A stretch of 64,000 nt of DNA from Pseudacidovorax intermedius (lineage in GTDB: Bacteria > Pseudomonadota > Gammaproteobacteria > Burkholderiales > Burkholderiaceae_C), in NCBI RefSeq assembly GCF_003350475.1, contig NZ_QQAV01000004.1:186001-250000 (forward strand). Direction: 5' to 3'. Made by a program: the position numbers and the translations under genes. The notes under the pieces are model-generated. The model was not told the DNA's origin. It did no database searches and was given only the letters and a program-made list of their open reading frames with translations. This document shows, in pieces, positions 49,373 through 57,339 of the stretch. The first letter of the stretch is position 1; each line of letters begins with the position of its first letter.

Positions 49373-52036
49373 ATGAAGAAACAACGCTCCCTCATCGCCC
49401 TGGCGGCAGCACTGCTCGCAGGCTCTGCAGCAGCGCCGGCCGGGCGGCACATCCGGCTCGCCGAGGATGACAAGCCCACGCCTGGGCTGGTGCGCTTCCT
49501 CTCACAGGCGATCACGCTGGCCGATGGGGCGACGCAGTCCTGGGTGACGGTCACCCGGGCCGGCGACTTCTCCGACCCGCGCTACGGCAACTTCAGCATC
49601 ACGCTGTCGATGCTGCAGCAGATGGTGCGCAACTTCGACGCACGCGTCGTAGGACAGGACATCTTCCTGGACGTCGCGCACCGGCACAGCGATGGCGCCG
49701 CCGCGAAGGTGCTCAAGCTGGCCGTCGAAGGCAGCAAGCTGCGCGCCCTGGTGGAGTGGACGCCATTCGGCATCCAGGCCGTCAAGGACCGCGGCTTCGC
49801 CTACCTGTCCGCTGAGTACCACGAGGCCTTCGAGGATCCCGAGACCAAGAAGCAGCACGGCTGCACGCTTCTGGCCGCCGGCCTCACCACCCGCCCCGTC
49901 ATCAAGCGCCTGGACCCGATCCAGCTGTCGGCCGACGACGCCGACCACGACGCCCCCGCACGGACGGCGATCTCCCCTTCCCTTCTTCGAGAACTGCAGG
50001 AGCAGCACGTGAACTATCTCGACCAACTCAAGGCCAAGTACAAGGCACTGGGCCTTTCCGACGACGTGGCGACGAAGCTGCTGGCCGAGGCCAAGAAGCA
50101 GTTCGACGCCGCGGCCAGCGACCAGGTGAAGAGCCTGGCCCTCGTCGACACCTGGGCCGCCGCCGGCCAGAGCGTGCTCGACCAGCTCAAGGCCCTCGGC
50201 CAGGGCAACCCGGCCCAGCCCACGCCGCAGAACGTCACCATCACCCTGGCCACGCCCCAGACCGACGTCGCCGCCGCAGTGCAGAAGGCGCTGGCCGATC
50301 GCGACACCGCCGCGGCCGATGCCCAGACCAAGCTGCAGGGCCGCCTCACCCTCCTGAGCGACACCCTGAAGGCCGACCTCAAGGAACTGGCCGAGCCCGA
50401 GATCAAGGCGCTGGCCGATGCCGTGGCGCCGCTCATCACGGTGGCCAGCACCGACGACCAGGTGAAGGCCCTGGCTGGCCTGCAGGTGCGCCAGGTGCAG
50501 CAGCTGTCCGCGCAGGCCAAGCTGCAGGGGCTGGGCTACGTGGAGATCGCAGGCAGCGCCCGCATCGCCGTGGACAGCAGCAACAGCATCAAGTCGCTGC
50601 AGGAGACCGTGGACAAGCGCCTGGGCTACACCGGCATGAGCGAGGCCGTCCGCTTCGAGAAGACCGGCGGCAAGCTGCTTGCGGCCAACAAGGAATTCGC
50701 CGAGAAAGCCCTGGCCGCCTTCGACCGCGAACACGGCCACAAGCTGGACGCGGAGCACAAGATGCTCGCCGGCGGCGTGGGCAGCGTGGCCGACGTCAAG
50801 GTGCCCGTGGTGGCCGAGCGCACGGTGCTGCGCGAGGCGCTCTACCAGCTCACCAGCCTGAACCTGGTCAACGTGGGCACGGCGCCGTTCGCGAACGTCA
50901 TCACGGTGCCCTTCAGCTACCGCGACGTGACGGCCGCCGGAGTCTCGGCGCTGCGCCGCTACGAAGGCCAGGGCATCCGCCGCGCTGGCGTGATCCAGAC
51001 GCAGGAAGAGGCCCGCCCCCTGCCGCAAAAGCTCGCCTACCTGGTCAGCTCCGAGCTGAAGCTGCTGATGAGCGCCTCCCCCATCGACTGGGACCCGGTT
51101 GCCGAGAACGTGCGCAACATCGTCCGCATCGTGGCCGAGGACACCGAGGCACTGAACTACAACGAACTGGTCTTCAGCGCCGACGAGGCCGTGCTGGCCG
51201 ACCTGAACGACGTGCTGACCGCCCAGGTCAACGGTAACAACACGGTGTTCGTCACCACGAAGTTCCCCGTGGTGCGCCCCCGCACGATGTACGACATCCA
51301 GGGCAATCAGGTGGGTGCCACCGTCAATCCGCTGACGGTGACGCTCAACGGCGTGGCCCGCGCACCCTACGTGCTGCCGGCGGACGGCTCGGCCCTGGCC
51401 AACGGCCTCTACTACGTCATGGACTGGAACCTGGGCGAGCTGCGCTTCGTCGACCAGACCGGCGCCGTGGTGGCACCCACCAACGGCTGGGTGCTCTCCG
51501 TGGTGGGCAAGGCCAGTACCAACCGCTCGCTGTTCGACACCGACGCGGTGAACGGCGAGACGGTGCGGCAGCGCTACGACCGCCTGCTGACCGCCATCGG
51601 CAGCCGGAAGGTGGTGGTGGAGAACGACCGCTTCTACACGGCCAACGTGGCCATCATGAGCGGCGCGCTCGACAACGCCTTGACGCAGGCCGAGAGCTTC
51701 ACTGCCTCCGGCGCGCGCACGGCCACGGGCCTGGGCCCGGACGGCAGCGTGGGCATCACCAAGGGCGTGCCCACCTTCAACCCGCGCGCGCCGGGCCTGG
51801 TGATGGGCGACACCCGCATCATGGTGGGCGAGCGCGGCAACACCCGGTTCCGCATGGTCAAGCCCTTCTCCATGACGGAGCAGCAGCAGGTGCGCAACGC
51901 CCAGGGCCTGTTCACCGACCAGCAGGAGGCCTTCGGCACGCAGTGGGTGGTGTCGCACACCCCGACGCCGCTGAAGAACAGCCTGACCAGCATCATCGTG
52001 TACAGCGCCGGCGCCCGGGTGGCGCGCGTGGCCTGA
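49373..52036 (+). CDS. Fused prohead protease-scaffold-major capsid protein
   Basis: One 887-residue frame. Residues about 30-190 resemble the Mu gpI-type protease (VTVTRAGDFSDPRYGNFSIT, VEWTPFGIQAVKDRGFAYLS, TKKQHGCTLLAAGLTTRPVI). Residues about 200-410 are charged helix, as in scaffolds. Residues about 430-887 are the capsid protein (TGGKLLAANKEFAEKALAAF, VPVVAERTVLREALYQLTSL, FRMVKPFSMTEQQQVRNAQG). In Mu-like phages these are separate genes. The first 22 residues (MKKQRSLIALAAALLAGSAA) look like a signal peptide, odd for a head protein. No stop or frameshift separates the parts. Confidence 0.8.
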   Translation: MKKQRSLIALAAALLAGSAAAPAGRHIRLAEDDKPTPGLVRFLSQAITLADGATQSWVTVTRAGDFSDPRYGNFSITLSMLQQMVRNFDARVVGQDIFLDVAHRHSDGAAAKVLKLAVEGSKLRALVEWTPFGIQAVKDRGFAYLSAEYHEAFEDPETKKQHGCTLLAAGLTTRPVIKRLDPIQLSADDADHDAPARTAISPSLLRELQEQHVNYLDQLKAKYKALGLSDDVATKLLAEAKKQFDAAASDQVKSLALVDTWAAAGQSVLDQLKALGQGNPAQPTPQNVTITLATPQTDVAAAVQKALADRDTAAADAQTKLQGRLTLLSDTLKADLKELAEPEIKALADAVAPLITVASTDDQVKALAGLQVRQVQQLSAQAKLQGLGYVEIAGSARIAVDSSNSIKSLQETVDKRLGYTGMSEAVRFEKTGGKLLAANKEFAEKALAAFDREHGHKLDAEHKMLAGGVGSVADVKVPVVAERTVLREALYQLTSLNLVNVGTAPFANVITVPFSYRDVTAAGVSALRRYEGQGIRRAGVIQTQEEARPLPQKLAYLVSSELKLLMSASPIDWDPVAENVRNIVRIVAEDTEALNYNELVFSADEAVLADLNDVLTAQVNGNNTVFVTTKFPVVRPRTMYDIQGNQVGATVNPLTVTLNGVARAPYVLPADGSALANGLYYVMDWNLGELRFVDQTGAVVAPTNGWVLSVVGKASTNRSLFDTDAVNGETVRQRYDRLLTAIGSRKVVVENDRFYTANVAIMSGALDNALTQAESFTASGARTATGLGPDGSVGITKGVPTFNPRAPGLVMGDTRIMVGERGNTRFRMVKPFSMTEQQQVRNAQGLFTDQQEAFGTQWVVSHTPTPLKNSLTSIIVYSAGARVARVA

Positions 52037-52041
52037 TCGCC

Positions 52042-52551
52042 ATGGCCAAGAAGTACATCGAGAACACGGGCCGCGAGGTCATGTTCGTGGGCGGCTGCAT
52101 GATCCAGCCCGGCGAGGGCCGGGACATCGACGAGATGTTCCTGCCGCCCGAGCACCGCACGCCACCGCCCGCCGACGAGCCGCCGCCCGCCGCCTCCCAG
52201 GACGAGCTGCTGGAGCAGCTGCGCGCCCAGTCGATCGCTGCCATCAAGCCGGAGCTGTCTGCACTCAAGCAGGAGGCCCTGGACCGCTTGGCGGAGCTGG
52301 AAGGCGCCCAGGCCACGCCGCGCACCACGCTGCTGGGCCTGATCGACGCGGAGCGCCTGCGCCGCTCGAACGAGGCGCTGGAGGCCGAGCAGGAGGCCCA
52401 TCGCATCGCTGCGCTGGGCACTGCGGAGCAGCGCGTGAAGGACGCCGAGGCCCTGCTGGCCGCCGCGACGCCCGAGACCCGCGCGGCCGCCGATGCCGAG
52501 CTGACCGAGGCGCGCGCGGCACTGGCCGCCCTGCAGGGCCCGGACGCCTGA
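52042..52551 (+). CDS. Phage head-region protein (169 aa)
   Basis: The N-terminal 30 residues (MAKKYIENTGREVMFVGGCM, IQPGEGRDIDEMF) form a small beta unit typical of short phage decoration or head-fibre proteins. The rest is a Pro-rich linker and a long coiled coil (ALKQEALDRLAELEGAQATP onward). It starts 5 bp after the capsid stop. Function unknown; a head accessory role is inferred from position. Confidence 0.6.
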   Translation: MAKKYIENTGREVMFVGGCMIQPGEGRDIDEMFLPPEHRTPPPADEPPPAASQDELLEQLRAQSIAAIKPELSALKQEALDRLAELEGAQATPRTTLLGLIDAERLRRSNEALEAEQEAHRIAALGTAEQRVKDAEALLAAATPETRAAADAELTEARAALAALQGPDA

Positions 52552-52570
52552 GGCGCACCAGGGGAGAACC

Positions 52571-53194
52571 ATGGCCGGCACGATGTCGCTCGAAGACCTG
52601 ATCGCGGACCTCAAGGAGACGCTGCACGATGCGGCGACCGTCTTCGAGAGCGACGACGACGCGGCCTTCAAGCGCTTCCTGGTCCAGGCGCTGCCGGACA
52701 TGGAGACCAAGCGGCCCCTGACGCGCCTGGGCGGCGTGGAGCTGCAGGCTGGCCTGCCACGGTACAGCCTGGCCAACGTGCCGGACTTTGCCGCCTACAA
52801 GACGCACCTGTGGGACCGGTGCATGCCGCGCCCCTGGGAGCCGGGCTATCCCGGCGCCCTGCCCCGCGTGAGCGCCGCGCGCGACGATGGCCAGTGGTGG
52901 CTGCTGTTCGACCCCGCGCCGACGTGGAAGCACATCGGCGCGCTGGGCTACAGCTTCCGCTTCTGGTACTTCGGCCGCCACGTGCTCGGCGCGGTAGCCG
53001 AGAACACCACCATCGCCGAGGCCGATCGCGGCCTCCTGCTGCTGCGCGCTCAGGTCGAGGCCATGCGCGAGCTGGCCATGCGCAACGCCGGCAAGCCCGT
53101 CCAGATGCGTGACGGCGTGAGCGGCGTGGCGCGCAACAGCACGCCGGCCGCGCTGTACGAGCAGCTGCTGCGCGTCTTCAAGGAGACCCGCTGA
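52571..53194 (+). CDS. Phage connector-region protein (207 aa)
   Basis: A cytosolic protein beginning MAGTMSLEDLIADLKETLHD, with a central WWLLFDPAPTWKHIGALGYS block. GGGGAGAACC lies before the ATG. Its stop overlaps the next ATG by one base. Position between capsid and gp10-like genes suggests a head-completion or adaptor protein; the family was not recognised with certainty. Confidence 0.6.
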   Translation: MAGTMSLEDLIADLKETLHDAATVFESDDDAAFKRFLVQALPDMETKRPLTRLGGVELQAGLPRYSLANVPDFAAYKTHLWDRCMPRPWEPGYPGALPRVSAARDDGQWWLLFDPAPTWKHIGALGYSFRFWYFGRHVLGAVAENTTIAEADRGLLLLRAQVEAMRELAMRNAGKPVQMRDGVSGVARNSTPAALYEQLLRVFKETR

Positions 53195-53727
53195 TGTCCG
53201 GCGTGCAGCACAACGCACACGAGGCCGCGGCCCGCATCGCCGCCCGCGCCGCGGCGCTGCCCGGCGCCGTGCGCCGGGAGATGCTGGTGCAGGGCGGCCG
53301 CGTGGCCGTGCGCATGCGCGAGCTGGCCCCCAAGGCGCAGTCGCTGCTGGCCAACAGCATCCGCCCGGTGCTGGAGGGCGACACGGTCGCCATTCGGCCC
53401 GCGATGCCCTATGCCGGCTGGCGGGAGCGCGGCACGCGCCCCGGCCCCATTCCGCGCTTCGAAGATCCGGCCGCCACCGACCTGGTCCGCTGGCTGGAGC
53501 GCCGCGCCTTCGCCGGCACACGCACCCCGCGCCGCGGTTCCCGGGCCGCGGCTGGCCGAAGCCGCGAGCTGCGCGACCGCTACGAAGGCCTGGCCTGGCA
53601 CATCCGGCGCCGCGGCACCCAGGCCACGCCCTTCGTGGAGCCCACGGCGCGCGAGCTCGCCGGCAGCGTGGCGCAAGCCCTGCGCCGCGTGGTGCTGGCC
53701 AGCAGCGGCGCAGGGGGTACGTCATGA
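53194..53727 (+). CDS. HK97 gp10-type head-tail connector / minor tail protein
   Basis: A 177-residue basic protein. MPYAGWRERGTRPGPIPRF and the C-terminal TPFVEPTARELAGSVAQAL match the gp10 family, in which a G-tRP/IP motif and a P-F-P-like tail recur. It lies in the expected place before the tail terminator gene, overlapping it by ATGA. Confidence 0.75.
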   Translation: MSGVQHNAHEAAARIAARAAALPGAVRREMLVQGGRVAVRMRELAPKAQSLLANSIRPVLEGDTVAIRPAMPYAGWRERGTRPGPIPRFEDPAATDLVRWLERRAFAGTRTPRRGSRAAAGRSRELRDRYEGLAWHIRRRGTQATPFVEPTARELAGSVAQALRRVVLASSGAGGTS

Positions 53728-54158
53728 CCTCGGCCCGCGTGAGCCAGCGCGACACGCTGCTGGAGCTGATGAAGACCGACATGCAGACGCTGCTGCCCAC
53801 CCGCGTGGTACAGCGCACGCTGCTGGACCCCGCCCAGATCCCGATCAAGGACCTGCAGAAGGGCGTGGTGTGCGTCGTCGCCGCCGGCGGAGGCAGCTTT
53901 GCCAACTACCAGGGCCGCGAGGGCGAACTGGGCACCGTCAAGGGCTCCATCGTGGGCTACGTACAGGTGGGCGAGAAGGAAAAGCCCATCGAGACGGAGC
54001 GGGCCGAAACGGCGCTGCTCGAAGAGGTGCTGGGCTGGTTCGGCCAGGCCCACCCGCCCGGCCTGGGCAGCGCCTACCCCCTGGAGTACACGCAGAGCCA
54101 GCAGATGGAGCACCCCATCGGCTGGTTTGCCCTGCGCTTCGAACTGAGGCACGTATGA
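53724..54158 (+). CDS. Probable tail terminator (lambda gpU-like position)
   Basis: A 144-residue protein (MTSARVSQRDTLLELMKTDM, GSIVGYVQVGEKEKPIETER, MEHPIGWFALRFELRHV) with the alpha/beta feel of tail-completion proteins. The call rests on position between the gp10-like gene and, after the lysis insert, the tail tube. Its stop overlaps the next start. Confidence 0.6.
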   Translation: MTSARVSQRDTLLELMKTDMQTLLPTRVVQRTLLDPAQIPIKDLQKGVVCVVAAGGGSFANYQGREGELGTVKGSIVGYVQVGEKEKPIETERAETALLEEVLGWFGQAHPPGLGSAYPLEYTQSQQMEHPIGWFALRFELRHV

Positions 54159-54475
54159 CCGACGACACCCCGCATTCCGAGGAAAGGCGCCTCATGAAGT
54201 TCGACCCGACCATCAACACCGGGACGATCCTGCAGATCTGCGTGCTCGTGGTCGGCATGGTGATGGGCTACGCCGCCCTCAAGAGCGAGCTGGAGACGCA
54301 GAAGGTGGAGGTGACCGCCAACAAGCTGGCCGCCGAGCGTGCCGACCTGGCGCAGGAGAACGCGCTGAAGGATCTGCGCACCGACATGCGCGAGCTGCGC
54401 AAGACCGTCGACGACATCAAGGAAGGCGTGGCCATCCTGCGCGGCCGCGCGGCGGACACGGGGGCCAAACGATGA
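54155..54475 (+). CDS. Membrane-anchored coiled-coil protein of the lysis cassette
   Basis: A 106-residue protein with one membrane helix (TGTILQICVLVVGMVMGYAA) followed by a coiled coil (SELETQKVEVTANKLAAERA, LRTDMRELRKTVDDIKEGVA). This is the shape of spanin-like or Mu-type holin-accessory proteins. It is coupled on both sides by 4-bp overlaps, the second with the endolysin. Confidence 0.65.
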   Translation: MTDDTPHSEERRLMKFDPTINTGTILQICVLVVGMVMGYAALKSELETQKVEVTANKLAAERADLAQENALKDLRTDMRELRKTVDDIKEGVAILRGRAADTGAKR

Positions 54476-55032
54476 AGCCCGTCCTGACGCCGGCGGACTT
54501 CGCCCGCGCCGCCGCCACGCTGGGCTGCGAGATCGCCGCCATCCAGGCCGTGTGCCAGGTGGAGGCACCCCGCGGCGGCTTCCTGCCCGATGGCCGGCCG
54601 GTGATCCTCTTCGAGCGGCATCAGTTCAGCAGACGAACGGGCAGGGCCTACGACGCGAGCTACCCCGACATCAGCAGCCCCAAGCCCGGCGGCTACATCG
54701 GCGGAGCGGCGGAACACGACAGACTGGCCCGCGCCGCCGCTCTTGACCGTCCCATGGCTCTGCAGTCGGCCAGCTGGGGGCGGTTCCAGATCATGGGCTT
54801 CAACTACGAGGCCTGTGGCTTCAGCAGCCTGCAGTCCTTCATCAACGCGATGTACCGCAGCGAGGGTGACCAACTGGACGCCTTCGTGGAGTTCATCGCC
54901 TCCGAGGGGCTGGCCGACGAGCTACGCGAACACCGCTGGGCCGACTTCGCGCGCCGCTACAACGGCCCCGAATACGCCGCCAACCGCTACGACACCAAGC
55001 TGGCCGCCGCGTACGCGGCCGCGAAAGGCTGA
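54472..55032 (+). CDS. Endolysin, N-acetylmuramidase (DUF3380) family
   Basis: Cleaves peptidoglycan at lysis. The 186-residue protein starts in a helical frame (LTPADFARAAATLGCEIAAI) with the catalytic Glu in QVEAPRGGFLPDGRPVILFE, then SWGRFQIMGFNYEACGF and RRYNGPEYAANRYDTKLAAA, matching the N-acetylmuramidase family PF11860. There is no signal peptide, so a holin is needed; one follows. Confidence 0.9.
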   Translation: MKPVLTPADFARAAATLGCEIAAIQAVCQVEAPRGGFLPDGRPVILFERHQFSRRTGRAYDASYPDISSPKPGGYIGGAAEHDRLARAAALDRPMALQSASWGRFQIMGFNYEACGFSSLQSFINAMYRSEGDQLDAFVEFIASEGLADELREHRWADFARRYNGPEYAANRYDTKLAAAYAAAKG

Positions 55033-55034
55033 CC

Positions 55035-55451
55035 ATGGGCGCCCTGCTTCAGCTCCTGCCGTTCATCACGCAGATCTTCGACAAGGTGCTGCCGGACAAG
55101 ACGGCCGCCGACGCCGCCAAGCTCCGCCTGGTCGAGCTTGCCCAGCAAGGGGACCTGGAACAGCTCAAGGCCGACGTGGCCATGGCCACGGCCCAAACGG
55201 AGGTCAACCGGATCGAGGCCGCCAGCACGCGCCTCTTCGTCGCCGGCTGGCGGCCCTTCGTCGGCTGGACGTGCGGGCTGGCCGTGGCCTTCAAGTACAT
55301 CGGTGGCCCCGCCCTGTTCATGCTGTGCCAGGCCATCGGCCATCCGGTGACCCTGCCCGAAATCGACACCGCCGAGTTGTGGCCCCTACTGCTGGGCATG
55401 CTGGGCCTGGGCAGCCTGCGCACCGTCGAGAAGGTCAAGAAGGCCGCCTGA
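55035..55451 (+). CDS. Holin of the 3TM (GTA-holin-like) family
   Basis: A 138-residue protein with a helical head (ALLQLLPFITQIFDKVLPDK), the conserved SRSWRPFVGW-like element (here LFVAGWRPFVGWTCGLAVAF) and two to three membrane helices. This fits the 3TM holin family that permeabilises the membrane for the endolysin. It starts 3 bp after the endolysin stop. Confidence 0.85.
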   Translation: MGALLQLLPFITQIFDKVLPDKTAADAAKLRLVELAQQGDLEQLKADVAMATAQTEVNRIEAASTRLFVAGWRPFVGWTCGLAVAFKYIGGPALFMLCQAIGHPVTLPEIDTAELWPLLLGMLGLGSLRTVEKVKKAA

Positions 55452-55477
55452 GCACCTTCGCACTTCCAGGAAGACCC

Positions 55478-55663
55478 ATGCCCAAGAGAACCAGCCCCGA
55501 CACCTCCACCGCCACACCGGGTGCACCGGTACCCGACCGCGGCGGCGTCTACCAGCTCGACCCCGCCGCGAACACCCTGACCCAGCTGGAGGGCCTGCCC
55601 GACCCCGCCGCGGCGCCACCGGCGCCCACCGCACAACCCGAAGGAACCAGCGATGAAAACTAA
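55478..55663 (+). CDS. Short Pro/Thr-rich phage protein (61 aa)
   Basis: Starts MPKRTSPDTSTATPGAPVPD and is almost wholly disordered, Pro/Ala/Thr-rich. CCAGGAAGACCC lies upstream of the ATG. Its end overlaps the tail tube start by 11 bp. It may be a small structural or regulatory protein. Confidence 0.5.
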   Translation: MPKRTSPDTSTATPGAPVPDRGGVYQLDPAANTLTQLEGLPDPAAAPPAPTAQPEGTSDEN

Positions 55664-56585
55664 CCGCCGCCTCGTCCAGGTGAAGGTGGAGGCCACGCCC
55701 GGCACGCCGGCCGTGCCCAACCCGGCCACCGACGCCCTCATGGCCGTCGACTTCAAGTGGGACAACGCCGCCGAGCCCGTCACCGACGAGTTCAAGTACG
55801 CCGCGGGCTACTACGGCGCCAAGGACAGCTTCACCGTGAGCCTGTCGCGCCGCTGCAGCTTCACCCTGCCCGTGGTCGGCGGCGGCACGCCGCTGGGCAC
55901 TAACCTGCCGGCGCCGCTGCTGGCCATGTACCGCGCCGCCGGCCACGCCGCCGTCGTCACCGCTGCCACCAGCGTGGTGTTCAACCCCGTCTCCGATGCG
56001 ATGGAGGCGGCGACGCTGCTGGTGAACGACGACGGCTTCCTGCGGCGCATGACCTACTGCCGCGGCGACGTGAACTGGGTGTTCGAGGAAGGCAAGGTGC
56101 CCCGCGCGAACTTCTCGCTGCTCGGCACCTACGAAACGCCGACCGACCAGGCCATGCCGGCCGCCACGATGCCGACGCTGCAGAAGCCCCAGGGCTTCAA
56201 CAAGAGCAACAGCGTGGTCACCCTGGGCGCCCTGGCGCTCAAGTGCCAGCGCGTCGAGATCCGCGCCGGCCGGCAGAACAGCTACCGCAACTTCGCTGGC
56301 GCCGAAGACGTGGTGCCCACCGACGCCGAGGCGCAGGCCATCCTGAAGTTCGAGCTGCCCACCGTGGCCCAGTCCAGCGTCTACGCTGACCTGGAGACGA
56401 ACCAGGTGCGTGCCCTGTCGCTCACCCACGGCCAGGTCGCCGGCAACCGCGTGGCGTTCGGCGCCGCCGCGGCGCAGCTGGTAACCCTCTCCGAGGAAGA
56501 GGACCGCGGCATCCTGATGGTCACGGCGACCTACAACCTGAAGCCGCAGGCCGGCAACGACCAGTACCTGATCACCCTCACCTGA
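55653..56585 (+). CDS. Major tail tube protein
   Basis: A 310-residue beta-rich protein. The start MKTNRRLVQVKVEATPGTPA and the block YAAGYYGAKDSFTVSLSRRC are typical of siphophage tube proteins, whose N-terminal part begins with a -kvE-tyGt- type strand. Its position just before the G/GT chaperone pair supports the call. Confidence 0.82.
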   Translation: MKTNRRLVQVKVEATPGTPAVPNPATDALMAVDFKWDNAAEPVTDEFKYAAGYYGAKDSFTVSLSRRCSFTLPVVGGGTPLGTNLPAPLLAMYRAAGHAAVVTAATSVVFNPVSDAMEAATLLVNDDGFLRRMTYCRGDVNWVFEEGKVPRANFSLLGTYETPTDQAMPAATMPTLQKPQGFNKSNSVVTLGALALKCQRVEIRAGRQNSYRNFAGAEDVVPTDAEAQAILKFELPTVAQSSVYADLETNQVRALSLTHGQVAGNRVAFGAAAAQLVTLSEEEDRGILMVTATYNLKPQAGNDQYLITLT

Positions 56586-56587
56586 CC

Positions 56588-56947
56588 ATGCCTGACGACA
56601 AGACCCCGTTCTTCGCCCTCGTGGAGCCCAAGGACTTCCGCTGGGAGGTCAAGGTGCCCGTGCCCGCCGATGGTCGCTACGTGTTCGCCACCTTCACGGG
56701 CGTGTTCCGGTACCGCCGCGCCGAAGATCTGGCGGAATGGCTCGCCCCCGGCGGCAAGCCGCGCACCGACGCCGACCTGGCTGCAGACGCCCTGATCGCG
56801 GTCGAAGACGTGCGCGGCGATGACGGCGACTGGCTGCCGAGCGACGCTGCGCTGAAGGCCCGCATCCTCGCCGTCGACCGCGCGCCGGCGGCGGTGGTGG
56901 CGACCTACCTGGCGGCGCTGCGCGGGGTGGCCGCCGAAAAAAACTGA
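56588..56947 (+). CDS. Tail assembly chaperone G (0-frame product)
   Basis: A 119-residue protein ending AAEKN right at a slippery heptamer. It carries beta-strand text EVKVPVPADGRYVFATFTGV and helices. In lambda-like phages gpG coats the tape measure with the frameshifted GT product. It lies between the tube gene and the tape measure gene, the invariant place for this function. Confidence 0.8.
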   Translation: MPDDKTPFFALVEPKDFRWEVKVPVPADGRYVFATFTGVFRYRRAEDLAEWLAPGGKPRTDADLAADALIAVEDVRGDDGDWLPSDAALKARILAVDRAPAAVVATYLAALRGVAAEKN

Positions 56948-57330
56948 GGGCGGCCGCCCGGCACTGGGCCCGCAGTGCCAGGCGGCCCAAGCGCGACGCC
57001 GAGGCCGACCGAAGGGAGCGGCAGCGCTGGGGCATCGATGAGGCAACGTGGGAGGCCGCAGGCGCCTGGGCCGATGAGGACAGCGGACGCGACGACACGC
57101 CGGCAGCGCCGGGCCCCTTCGCGGTGTGGCCGGAGAACTGGCCCGCCATCGCGCTGTTCTGGCGCGTGCAGCGCTGCTGGCGGCTGGCGCCGCTCGGCGG
57201 CTGGGTGGGACTGGACTGGGCTCAGTTGCGGGCCCGGCTCGGCCCCAAGGGCCAGGACGAGGTGGACGCCCAGGCCCACCGGCTGGACATGATCGAAGAC
57301 GAGGTGCTGGACGTGCTGGCCAGCGATTGA
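56588..57330 (+). CDS. Tail assembly chaperone GT (-1 frameshift product, DUF1799-like tail)
   Basis: If ribosomes slip back one base at 56938-56944, translation continues from CTG at 56944 for 128 more codons and ends at TGA 57328-57330, giving about 247 residues. The added part (RRPKRDAEADRRERQRWGID, WPENWPAIALFWRVQRCWRL, LDMIEDEVLDVLASD) is open and resembles DUF1799-type tail proteins. A GTG-led frame from 57124 is the only other way to express it. Confidence 0.75.
56938..56944 (+). promoter_or_regulatory. -1 programmed frameshift site A AAA AAC
   Basis: The 0-frame codons GAA AAA AAC TGA place the heptamer A-AAA-AAC in exact X-XXY-YYZ phase, one codon before the stop. The -1 frame is open for 128 codons beyond. 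GC-rich text follows that could fold as a stimulator. Confidence 0.82.
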
Positions 57331-57339
57331 AGGAGGCCC

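Noticed and set aside
49502-51958. 818-codon minus-strand frame
   Set aside because: Antisense of the capsid fusion; His/Gly/Val-rich shadow text.
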